The position numbers were made by a program, and so were the translations under genes. 64,000 bases of DNA from Mytilisepta virgata. Its lineage: Eukaryota; Mollusca; Bivalvia; Mytilida; Mytilidae. How positions within the stretch are numbered: the stretch's first letter is position 1; each line of letters begins with the position of its first letter. The notes below the pieces were generated by a model that was given only the letters and a program-made list of their open reading frames with translations, was not told the origin of the DNA and made no database searches. Below are positions 1 to 11,400 of this stretch, piece by piece. The stretch spans positions 52,327,455-52,391,454 of the forward strand of contig CM051517.1 in the NCBI GenBank assembly GCA_028015205.1. The letters are read 5' to 3'.

Positions 1-3000
1 ATTGTCACTGAATGATGAAATCAATTTTTCTTCTAATTCATTCAAACCTGTCGGATCCCACTTTATAAGAGCCTCTGCTAACTCTGGTGAATATGCTTAT
101 AATGAAAAATACAATTTTAAAAATCAATACAAAAAACATAATATGCAAATACTATACATAAATCTAATAAAAAATTTTCAAAACACATTAAAAGCACAAA
201 TCTTTCAAAGTAAACACATTAAAAGCAAAAATATTTCAAAGTATACACATTAAAAGCAAGTTTGAAGAAATGAAATTATTGTAAAGGAATTGTTACTGTT
301 TTTTTATCAGTTTTAGCTAAAAAATTACATGTATATCCAATTCCACGTGTATGAGATGATGTTTTACTGACAACACTTGTTTAATGGATGGTCTGTGCAG
401 GTCAGTGATGATTTAAAAATAACATGGAACAATTCATAATTTTATTCAGCCAGTTTATATTAAATATTTGTCTGTGTATAAAGAAACATATATATAATTA
501 ATAGTCTTATATTATAACAGAAAATAACTTTCAAAAATGGAATATACCAAAAACTCACCTGGTGCACTATTACACCATTTCAAATAACTGGGATCAGAAT
601 TTATCTTCACCAATCTTGTCAAGTATAACTGTCTTGTCTGTTGTGTGACTGGTCCAGGTATGTCACCTTTCTTTATTAACTCATCTCTTAATTCATGATT
701 ATTTAAGCGTTTTAATTCATTGGGAATATTTACATCTATAATTTTCGCCTTTCCATCTTTCTCTGATACTGTAGATGTGTCTGAATAAGCCTTCCAATCA
801 TATATTATAGTTTGCTGAGAATCCAAAGTACTCAAGCTGCTAAAACTACATACACTATCTAGCGACTGCCTACCACTGCTTCCTTGTAGGCTAGGTAGAT
901 GGCGCTCTATAAACTGGATCCCTTTCTCTCTATCTGTATATATGTAATCAATTGTAGAGGCATCACTCAAGGAACTATCTAATGATGTTCTTGGAGCACA
1001 AAAACTCTGATTGAGTACATCATTTTCTGTACCTGATGATCTTGCAGAACTAACAGAATTTAATGACTGTCTCAGTTTGTCCATTAAAAAACATTTGTCT
1101 ACATTTTGATTGACTACACTTTTATCTGATCTGAAATCAGAAGAAGACGTTGTATATTTCTGAGAGAAACTCATCCTCTGCTTACTAACAACATTTTCAT
1201 TTGGTTTACATTCATCCTCTGTTAGTACAGAATCAAATTCCGCAAAATTGAAGTCATCAAAAACATCACTATTGTTTAATCGAGCTTTAATAATGCACAT
1301 GTTATTGTTTGCTAATTTGTTCAATTGATGTCGTTTTATAAAACTTTCATCGGAAGATATTAACGAATCGTCTATTCCTTTGACCATATTATTTGGTGCT
1401 TCCCAGCAGTGAGTTTTGGAAAATGTGCTCCTGTTTCCACAGTCACTTCTATTTGAAATTTCCGGCAAACACTCATACGTACGATTTAGTACAGACGGTT
1501 GACTTCCAGTTGATATGGTCAAATGATTTTTAGTTACTGAACTGGATGAAGGTATTTGGGATGATGGCAAATTCTTCACATTATTATCGTTTTTATCTTC
1601 CAGGAAGTAGTTTTTGAAAAACCTATTTTGGGAGTCTTCCTCACCAGAGCATGTAATAAATGTATCATCTGATGATGAGGAATTACATGTAACATCAGGT
1701 CTTGCTATATATGGAAGTGTCTGTGTTAATTTCTCTGCCCAGTGGACATGTACTGAATTCTCTGCTGGACTGTTAATGCGTTTCTGATTAATTATTGGAT
1801 GATCTGAAAATCATATGCAAAAAACATTAAATTTATCATTTTTTATTATAAGAGATTAAGCATTACAGTGTCAACTGTATGCGGAAAGCCTCTAAAATCC
1901 AGGTCTCCCTTGCAAATCAGCTATGACTGTATTTCATTCTATCTTATTAAGGGGAGCAGGAAAATATAAAGAAGTAGGGATGGTAACTGTTCTAAAGACA
2001 TTTAACAGGTGGAATCCGATGTTGGCGGAGATCTAAATGTTTTTAAATATGTTTAACAGTATGACCTGAGAGGGTAAGGTGTATTCAAGGGCTAATTTTT
2101 GGCAATTATTTCAAATTTTGGTTAAACTCTTTTAACTCATCTTTTTTTCTATAATTCTGTCAAGTTAAAACAACCATTTGAAAACCCTGTTATACCAATA
2201 ATGATTTTTTTATCAGGTCAAGTAACTTTTTTTAAAAATTGGATAACTGACAACAATTACTAGATCATGAAGAGGAGGTTCAAGGCTGATTGATACATTT
2301 CAACTGACATAGAGCCATAACGATGAATAACAACAATAAATATAATAGTTTTTTCATTATTAGTTGCTCATAAAATGACTCAACACTTTACTCTATTAAA
2401 TAAACCGCAAAAATGATAAATGGAAACTTAACCCAAGTCTTGCCCTATTAAAATAAAATTGTCAATGACTTTTGACATGGGTTATACAAAAACTGTATAA
2501 TTACCAGGTGATGTAACATTCAGACAGAAATTTTCTTGCCCCTTTACTCTGTCCAAACGTTTCTGAAACTCTTTCTCATAGTAGTTATTCTCTGTAATTT
2601 TATCTCTGTACTTCTGAAAATCTCCAAGGTACAAGATATTATCAGATTCTTGGCTTTCTTTAGCACAACTATTTAAATCACCATCTGGAAAAGATATATT
2701 TTGCATGTACTTATGCGAAAAAATTAACTATCGAAAACATATGACAAGAATTTAAGACAGATTTTCGGTGAAAAAATAAAACCAAAAATTTTATAGTGAA
2801 CTATATACATTTATATTTCTGTACCACAGATATAATGGACATAATTTATTGAACTGAATGAAAGTTTAACAGGTGTTGATTGATTGTTTTATACAAATAT
2901 TCTTACATCATACAATATTTATATGACAAAAACTAAATAAAAGAATTGTTTGCCTGCTATTACATACATGTATGTATATTAAATGTATATGTATGTTCCA

Positions 3001-5813
3001 GTATTGTACCTTATACCATGTGTACCTGTTTTTCCCTGATAATAATTTATTTATCATTGTTTCAGTTTGCTGAATATATTAATTTCTAAACTCACTATAT
3101 TGATATGTATATTTAGGTTTGGTTGATACCATGTCCTCGTCTGGGTTTAACAACAGACAGAAATACTCCAATAATGCTACACATTCTGGATGGTTATAAG
3201 ATTCTGCAGCCCTTATTACACTGATGCCTTCCTGTAATATAAAGTATAATTATTTATTACAACACATTCTTTGACATCATTGTAGGCAGGGTTCTCATAC
3301 CTTTTTCTTCCCAAATTTTCATGACTTTTCCATGAACATTTCATAATTTTCCATAGTTGTCAGTGTTTTGTATTTAGGGTTTTTCAATCAGTACTAAAGT
3401 GGAGTAATATGCAATCCGTTACTATGTTAATGTCACCTTAATGATAATGACAACTATTTGTTTTCAATTTATTGCCAGTAGGATTCCAAAACAAAAATTT
3501 CGATGACTTTTCCATGCCTTTTCATGACATCTTTCAATTCCAATTCAAGGCCTTTTTTAGCCAAAGTAAATTTCAATGAAGACAGAGATGATGAAGCTGC
3601 ATTTGTGTTTTCTTATTCTTATATATATTTTTTCCTTACAGAGAGATACAATGAGTGAGTATCTACTTCTCAAATATTCTGATTTTTAGATGTCCATTTG
3701 TGAATATTTTATATGCAAATATAGAGTTATCTCCCCTTTTATGGTAAATCTGGCATAGTCCTTTCCAGAAACTCATTCCCGGTATCAGTTATTTCTTTGC
3801 TGGGACATAGTCCTGGTTCGCTGCAGTGCAGACCAAACAGTAGGAAGTAAATAGAAAATTAACTAATACTTTGATATATACAAATATTTCCAGCTTTATA
3901 ATCAACTTTGATTACAAGTATGTTGGAAGCAAAAAGATCGTAAGTAGTTCCCAAATTTATATAAACCAAACATTATGTGCAAATTAACAAGTTTTAAAAA
4001 CAGCTAATCCTTTACTCTTCATTGCAGCAAACCAGTACTACCTCCCAAGGGAAACAACTTGCTTCAAATTATAATTTTAGAGTCAGAATCGTGATACCGG
4101 AAATAAGTTTCTGGAAACGGCTATAGGGAAATTTGCAAAGAAATGTCTCTCATTGACAGCTAAAAATTGAGATGTATTGCTGTTTATGACTGACAGATAT
4201 ACCGACATTCCATACCTATTCCAGAGGCAATATTGTTCTGATAACCTTTGTATAAAGTATGTGATAGTCTGTACTAAATACCATTGCAATAAAGTGAGAA
4301 ACATCACCTTAACAAAGTTACCCATACAATTTCTCCTTTTGCTTACTTGGTAAAGGGAGATAATTGACTAATGTTTTCATTTTAAATTTAAATATGTTCT
4401 TCTGACAAATGTCTGAATAGTGTCGGTCTCACAGCCAAATTTCTTAACAATCATCAAACTGCTACCTTTTCTGATAAAAGGATTTTTTTTAACTTCTAAT
4501 TTCCAAATGAATAATTAATACCCTACATGATTAAAAACAACAATTAATCTAAAAAATATGAACTTAACCTTCCTCATTATATGTTCTTTACATAAACAAA
4601 CCATTTCAAACAGGCATCTTTTTTTTTCTTGAAGTAACGTGTATTTATTTAACCTCAATTACAACAGTTTTTGTCTGCAACTGGACATTTTAAGAAATAA
4701 AAAAAATGCAAAAATCACTTTTTGTAATTACTTTAAAAAACAAAAAAATTCTGTATCCCCCAGACCATTAATTATAACTCACATACAACTGAATCTTCAA
4801 ACTGGAGGTATAAATCTCCTGATATATACAGAGGGCCCTCCTGGTGAAAAATTTCAATCCTCTGACCAAAATTTGAAGACTTCAATTTGATTTCATAAGA
4901 AAAAACACAGATTTACCAAAGTCCCTGATATAAAGTTTTAACTCCTGGCCAAAATTAAAAATCTTCTGATTTTGGGTTTGATGTTTGTCTCATACATGAA
5001 TGAATTAAAGTAAAAAAATTGGAACCAAAGAAAATTTATCCAATGTTACAAATTAACAAAAAAATTACCAATTTTGTTTTTCCAGGAAATAACATACCTG
5101 GTCTTTGATATAAGGATCACCACCATTTAACAAAAGTAATTTCAAAGTATCACAATCTCCCCAAGTGGCTGCTACATGAAGCGGTGTTGTACCATCAGCA
5201 GATCTGAAAAGATTATCATACAGTCATATACATATATGTATATTGTCGGAAAATATACAATTGAAAATATACATTTTCTTACAGCAACTGTTGATTTGTG
5301 ATTTTTAAATAATTGCCGTAAATTTTTTTTTCAGCCAAATAAAAATATATGCGTGTTTAACGGTTTGCCTACCTACCCTAATTTTTTGTGCCTTATCTGA
5401 ATTTTTTATTAACATGAATACTCTTTGCACAGGCAACATTAAAACAAAAAATTCCCCCATACAGACAAGGTAAAAACATTAGCAAAATAAAAACAATATC
5501 AATCTACCTACCCATATTTTTATAAGCATGAAGCGCTAAGCACATCTTTTCTAATTTGGCCCTAGCAGTACCCTCAAAAGTGTATGTTGCCATACCTGGT
5601 TTGCCTAAGTGCGAAATTTTATCTTGTTTAACACTCATGTTTAATCACTAATACATCAGTGATGCCTACCTTAAATTTGGATCTCCTCCATAGGAAAGCA
5701 GTAGATTGGCAGCTTTCTCACCTAATCCAGCAGCTATGTGAATAGGTGCCACACCTTCCACGGCTAATACTTCATTGGTGTCAGCCCCTTTCTTTAAAAG
5801 AATTTCAGCCAAT
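1..5813 (-). CDS. ANKLE1: ANKLE1-like ankyrin repeat and LEM domain protein (partial, 6 exons)
   Basis: Exons (transcript order): 5670-5813, 5098-5203, 3096-3231, 2505-2684, 559-1803, and 1-83, which runs off the window. All junctions are GT-AG and codon phases agree throughout (about 631 residues visible). The first two exons encode ankyrin repeats (LAEILLKKGADTNEV; APIHIAAGLGEKAA; TTPLHVAATWGD) and the third a further one (GISVIRAAESYNHPECVALL). The large 559-1803 exon is Ser/Asp-rich, probably disordered, and ends in a LEM domain (LNNHELRDELIKKGD, then GPVTQQTRQLYLTRL). The last exon begins ELAEALIKWDPTGLNELEEK. This order of ankyrin repeats, long linker and LEM matches animal ANKLE1, whose C-terminal GIY-YIG endonuclease domain would lie left of the window. 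In vertebrates ANKLE1 is a DNA endonuclease. The start codon exon lies upstream of 5813 and was not found; the first exon seen starts with the last base of a codon. Confidence 0.85.
559..1803 (-). CDS. ANKLE1: ANKLE1 large exon with LEM domain
   Basis: Acceptor is TTTTCAG just above 1803 and donor is CAG|GTGAGT at 559/558. The reading frame stays open through all 1245 bases, entering and leaving in phase 1. The body has low-complexity Ser/Asp stretches (for example SSSSDDTF) typical of a disordered linker. The LEM domain sits in the last 50 or so codons, with the hydrophobic LRDELIKKG helix and the TRQLYLTRL helix. An ATG-less start is not needed: the exon is internal. Confidence 0.85.
3290..3560. 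repeat. possible dispersed repeat rich in TTTTCCATGA
   Basis: CATGACTTTTCCATGAACAT near the left and GATGACTTTTCCATGCCTTT near the right bracket about 270 bases in the ANKLE1 intron between exons 3096-3231 and 5098-5203. CATGACTTTTCCATG motifs recur in many animal repeat families. Boundaries are unclear. Confidence 0.35.
3754..4125. repeat. inverted-repeat pair in ANKLE1 intron
   Basis: 3754-3787 and 4092-4125 are inverted copies containing TTTCCAGAAAC.ATT and CCGGTATCA. GAGTTATCTCCCC (3724) and GGGAGATAATTGAC (about 4356) extend the symmetry outward. It is probably a small foldback element of about 640 bp. Confidence 0.55.
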
Positions 5814-6316
5814 CTGAAATATGAATCCATGCAATTCATCTATAAAAATTATAAATCATATTCTTATGGGTAACTCTATAAAAAAGCAAGTCCAGAGACT
5901 ACTTTTTCAATATTCTCATGCAGCATTTTTCAAAAAATTTTAAACAGCATTGTCGCATTTCTAAGAAACCTATTGAGATATACATGTAACAATATTATAT
6001 TAATATTATACTTATCAATTTGTCTTATATCATGTATAATGTACATGTATAATAAAAATCAGCAACATTTGAGTCACAAAGACCTACATTTTATGCTTGA
6101 GTGACTTTGGTTAAAATTTTGGCACTTGGCATATTTTTAGAGAACCTATATGTATAGTAATATATTGATGATATACAACTATAATCATCTTATAGAATAT
6201 AGTACAACACAACTTGGGAAAATCTGAATTACCATGACCTACATTTTATGCTTGAGTGACATATAGTTTTACAACAACAGTCATCTTATATAGTATAACA
6301 TAACTCAGCATTTGGA

Positions 6317-6395
6317 TAATAATAATAATAATAATAAATTCTTTATTTAAAGAAGGTAAACACAGTTAGTTACAATAACTAATCATCCCTGAGGC
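6317..6395 (-). mobile_element. LINE-like 3' end with (ATT)n tail
   Basis: Read on the minus strand this is a short 3' terminus. It contains GGGCCTCAGGGATGATTAG, then TTTAAATAAAGAATT with an AATAAA signal, then a run of ATT triplets. A polyadenylation-like signal directly followed by a simple triplet tail is the usual end of CR1/L2/RTE-type non-LTR retrotransposons. The body of the element was not recognised. The microsatellite itself (6317-6338) is AAT on the plus strand. Confidence 0.45.
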
Positions 6396-6500
6396 CCTCA
6401 TATACAATACAAAATAATAGAAATAATAATAAAAGAAAACAAGTAAACATAAAACAATTGGTATATCTGTACTGATATAAATTTGGTTTAAGCAATCGTC

Positions 6501-6620
6501 TGTACAAATTGTGATAAGGTATATATCAGAGAGACATATCGTCACCTTGGTGACCGCTTTGCGGAACATTTGCATTCTATAAAGAATGGAACTGATTGTC
6601 CAGTTGGCAATCACTTTTAA
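6501..6620 (+). pseudogene. Penelope-like element fragment, GIY-YIG endonuclease C-terminus
   Basis: The 39-codon open stretch reads CTNCDKVYIRETYRHLGDRF and then AEHLHSIKNGTDCPVGNHF before a TAA. This matches the end of the GIY-YIG domain carried at the C-terminus of Penelope-like retroelements (pattern YIGET..L..RF.EHL....PV..HF). The canonical G of YIGET is R here, so the copy is degraded. The following few hundred bases look like its 3' flank. No reverse transcriptase was found upstream, so this is a 5'-truncated relic. Confidence 0.65.
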
Positions 6621-7550
6621 TTTTTAGGGACACTCTGACCCCGTGGAATTAATATAAAAAATTTTTATTTTCAATTCATTTAATAAGTACATGTATGCAC
6701 ACTAACTTTTTGTGGTACAGTTATCTTATATATGGTACGTTTTCTATACATCATAACGTCAAAGATATTATTTTACTTAATTTTTACTATATAGTTTTAC
6801 TATCTACCTTGCCATTTATGTATTTTCTATGAAAGTATGTTTACTGATCGACACCCACGTCAAATAAATTTTCTTTTTGTTTACACTTTATGTACAGACT
6901 CAGTCTTGCTCTGGGTTTCAAATAGTCAACACATTTTTATTTTTTACATGCTCGTGATCAAGACCATATTGGTCGAAATGTTGGGTATGTTTAACTTTTT
7001 AGTATAATTGTTTTTTTTTTACAATTTTATTGTTGGTTTTGTTCGACTTGTGTATTTCATACATTTTAGTTGTTTTATGCCCCTTTTGACAGCTCACCAT
7101 TTCCATTTTTTTTTCTTGTTATCTACTGTCACATTAGCTGTTTTGCAACATACATGTACTTAGTTTTTTTTTAAAACATAAAACAGATATTTACACATAG
7201 TCAGTTCACAATCATATACATGTAGTTCAGTATACCGTTAGAACAAATTAAACCGTTACAGATTACATGTAGTAAAAGATTATATACAAATCAAAATCAT
7301 ACATTCTAAAAAAAAAAATAAAAAATAAAAAAATAAAAAAATAATTGTAACAATCATTTCAAGATTTATTGGGACTGCCTCAAGTACCTTTTGATAATTG
7401 ATAATTTGTTTAAAAGAAAAAATGTTTTGCTATGATCACTATGACCTATACTTTATCGACTCTGTGCGAAATCTTGTGCAACCATTTTGGTTTCAATAAC
7501 TTTGACAAATTAAATCTTTTTTTTTTTTTTTGTCATTATTAAAAATATTT

Positions 7551-7694
7551 TGTTTAGTTTAGTTGGGGTTTTACGCCGTTTTCAGCATATTTGGCTATTT
7601 CACGGCGGCCAGTTTTCATTGGTGGAGGAAGCCGGAGTACCTGGAGAGAACCACAGACCTTCGGTAGGAAAATTGGCAATCCTTGTCAACTAAG
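7551..7694 (-). repeat. SINE tail copy 1 (reverse)
   Basis: This is the reverse complement of the 3' body of the SINE at 16505-16735. It shares AGTTGGGGTTTTACGCCGTT, a GGCGGCCAGTTTTCATTGG block, GGTGGAGGAAGCCGGAGTA and ACCTTCGGTAGGAAAATTGG. The tRNA-like head is missing, so it is 5'-truncated. A third copy lies at 63398-63512. Confidence 0.75.
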
Positions 7695-8382
7695 ATATTT
7701 TTATATTAATCTATAATTATCAATATCTTTAATTTATCATTATATTATTATCTATATGAAATATTTTTGCATCACAGGCACAGGTAAAAAACGTTGAGGT
7801 CAAAGCAAATACTCTAAAATACTTGGATTTTATAATTGACATCAATTATGAAATTTAAAAGTAAATTGCTTAGAAGACGCCTATGGCAGTGGCATGGGTT
7901 TTAGATCATCTAATTTATATCTTTCAGATACACCAATAAAATGTATATTTTATATTGTTGTTTATTCCAAATCCCATAAAAGAAATATTACAACTAAATT
8001 TTGTCTAAAACCTGTCAATGACAATGTGTCATGTCACATCGGTAGTTTTTGATTTGTACAGTTTGCCGGTTGAATGACAATATTCAATAATTTCGGAACC
8101 ATCTGATTAAAATATATAATATATATACTCTATATTATCTGTATTCAATGCTTCAAAAAGGGCTTTGGAATCAATTTTAGATTTCAAATATTCCGCCATT
8201 TTTGGTGGCCCATCATGTGATAAGTCTTAAATTAAGTGTCACAAATTTCGACCTAGTTTTATTTACACAATTTTATGCATACAACTATGGTATTTAAACT
8301 ATTTATTATTCTAAGTTGTTATTTAACTATAACTTAAATTACCAGAGTAGTGCTTTATTCAAAGATTTTCCATTAGATTTTT

Positions 8383-8390
8383 TATAAATA
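8383..8390 (+). promoter_or_regulatory. candidate GBA1 TATA box
   Basis: TATAAATA lies about 60 bases before the GBA1 ATG, with TGCAGTTCC about 35-40 bases further on as a possible initiation site. In such AT-rich DNA this motif is expected often by chance, so it is only a positional candidate. Confidence 0.25.
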
Positions 8391-8443
8391 TATTTTTTCC
8401 AAAGTGAAAGACTTATTTTGTGCAGTTCCTAGCAGAAGACAAA

Positions 8444-11400
8444 ATGGGAGTCTTTCAACTTGTCAAAATTTGTTGGATATTTTTTATTTTAGAAACTTTC
8501 TTCGGATTTGGTAAGATCCCCATTTTCATCAGTAGACGTGGAGGTTAAAAAAAACAAATAATTAATGTTTGGAGAACCAAAATCAAGTTCATGACCTCAA
8601 AACCAAACAGTAAGTTGAGTAACACACATACATGCATGCCTAACATGGATCTGAAGATGGACAGGCATGACATTCTTGATCACTGAATGTCACTCGCAGT
8701 TGGCAGTTCATTGTCACATAACATGCACTTACTGTCAGGAAACCTCAGTTCGTGGAATGGATGTTTGGAATGTTTTAGTTATGACTTAATCTCTTTTGGA
8801 TTCTGTGTCCTGAGTTATATTTTTCTGACTTGGCCGCTAAGTCAGAAAAATAGCTCCAGACACAGAATCACAAAAGGGATTAATGAAATAACTAATAACG
8901 TCTGTATGACAAGTGATAAGATGATTCAAATTCATTAAGGTACTAAAATTGTGAAGAATCCTTAATTTCCACAAACCGAGGTACGTGTATACAGAAAGTA
9001 ATTTAGGGTTTAATTATCTTTCATTTTCTGTAAGTGTAATATTGGAATATATTTAAAAAGCTAGTTTATTGCTGTTCATTACCTTGGAAATTGATCAGAA
9101 TTATTTAAAGCCTTCAACCATGAAGCAAAAACTCACACATTTTAGAAGGCCCACAGTATTGACTTGTGTATTTGATACTTAAGTTTTACTTTTGTAGCAC
9201 ATGTATTGTACATTTCCCTTTTCTCCAGACGTTGCTTTTTTTCATTTCATTGCTCATGTTATAAGTTCAGTATTTGTTTACGACTGTCAAAGGGAAAATT
9301 TCAAAACTAAAAAATCATTACACAATATTAATTGTTACAAATTAGTCTATAATAGAGAAATTAAAACCCCAAATCCAAGAATGTAAAATGAAAGAGTTTT
9401 AGCAACATGCCTGAAAATAAGAATCAGACCCCAAGTGATCCATTATCTGGGTCACCTAGACCTAAATCAGTATTCAAGAACCTTATTGTAGTGATACATG
9501 TACACAGGGAATGAACAATGCCCAATTAATTTTGTATGTCTAAAAGTGTAGGAGTTTCAGGTACACAAAAAAAATGTACAAAAACTCACTGAGAGCGAGA
9601 GTGACAGGTTGAGTGGTCCTCATTGACTTCTTAAGGAGTAATCACATGTTTTATTATATACATGTACTGAAAAAAAAATGAACCAGTACAAACTGAAATA
9701 TAATGTATTTTCAGGTCAAATATTTTTCAAATATTCAGTTGATTATCTGGTACCTATTTTTATAGTTGGTCAATCATCTTAAATAATTATAAAGTCATTT
9801 GATAAATATTAAATTTTTCATACCATGAAAAATTTGTAATACCACATGACAAAGTGCAATAAATTGAAAGCTTGCTATCCTTATTAATACTGATAAGGTA
9901 TATATATGTATTATAAAATCTTTGATAATGATTAAAATTTGAGAAAATAGAATTTTTTAAATTTAGGTGAAGGTTTCTGTTCTCCTAGAAGTTTTGATGG
10001 TAATTCTTTTGTATGCGTGTGTAATGCATCCTTCTGTGACACTGTCGAACCAGTTTACAAACGTGGAAAGTCTGTTTATGCTCAGTACACGTCTGGAGCC
10101 AAAGCTAAAAGATTGGAACAGATTATCTGGTATTTTGAAGAAATGGCAACCATAGGTTCTAATGGTAAATATAAACAATACTTAATTGTCTTTTTTAACA
10201 TTTTTCTCTTTAATGTTCTGAGATAATGATCAATGGGGAAAAGCCCTTGTTGTTTGGTATGTAAAAATTCATATTCATCTGATTTGAATTTTTTTCGTAA
10301 ATACTAAAACCACACATGCATATGACAGAAGTTCTAGCAAAGGAACCTATATTTTTATCATTTTTCTTCTTTTTAAGTAACATAGAGACCTACAACACAG
10401 GTAAAAATCTCATGCTATGAGAAGAACCGTGGACAGTATTGCTTTATGTTAATACAGGTTTATTTTGTTTTTGTTGGCTTTTTGGGGGGGGGGGGGGGAT
10501 ATTCTGGTCTAATTTGTACATTTGTGAAGATAAGATTGTACAGTCGCTGATAGATAACAAAAAAGTATTTATAAAATCTGTCTGAAAATTTTAATGTACA
10601 GTGACTTTATTGTACATGCTCAGTTTTCCTGAGTTAGAAGCTACATGTATCATTGATTTAGTTATTTTTAGTTATTAAAATATCAAAGAATATAACATAT
10701 CAGAAGATCATAGGATTTGGTGGAGCCATGACTGATGCTGCTGGTATAAATATAGCCAGCTTGACTAATCATACAGGAGATAATTTATTGAAAGCATACT
10801 TCTCAGATTATGGTAAGTAAAATCTATATTACCAGTTCTAATGCTTAGGATGTTAATTTTGGTTAGATCTTGGAATGTCTGCCTTACTTCTTGAATGTGT
10901 GAAAGACAGTGATTATAATATTCCACGTAAAGGAATTACAGGGTTAGTTTGATTTTGAATTTATATGTAAATCAATGGTCTTATTTTTTAATCAGTGTTT
11001 AGTGCACACAAAAACATCTACAAAATCCAGTTACATTATAACACATCAGTGCACCTATCTTTATACATGAGAACTCATAATAGTTCTCATATGACTGAAG
11101 TGAGTACATAATATTGGTTGATTTCTTGTGATTATTGGCCGAATGACACTTTGGTAGCATCTGTATTTCATCTGCAATATGACAATAGTTTAAAGTTATA
11201 ATTTCTGCCCTGCACAAGTGTAAATATACATTGATTCAATTTTTCAGTGAAAATATTGCATTCAGATTTTTTTTACAGGAATAGAATACAATGTGATAAG
11301 AATACCTATGGCCAGTTGTGATTTCTCCACACACCCATACTCCTATAATGATCATGATTTAAATCCACCAGACTTTAATCAGTCTAAGTTTGCACTAGCA

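Larger units (their letters stand above)
5814..8443. other. ANKLE1-GBA1 divergent intergenic region
   Basis: This region separates the first recognised ANKLE1 exon from the GBA1 start and should contain the missing ANKLE1 N-terminal exon and both promoters. What can be recognised is repeat material: a LINE 3' tail (6317-6395), a Penelope-like endonuclease fragment (6501-6620 and its 3' flank) and a reverse-oriented SINE copy (7551-7694). No further coding exon could be supported. Confidence 0.6.

Noticed and set aside
9967..10155. Open frame [11 protein letters not shown] on the plus strand
   Set aside because: It is another frame over GBA1 exon 2; the true frame reads [20 protein letters not shown] and matches the family.
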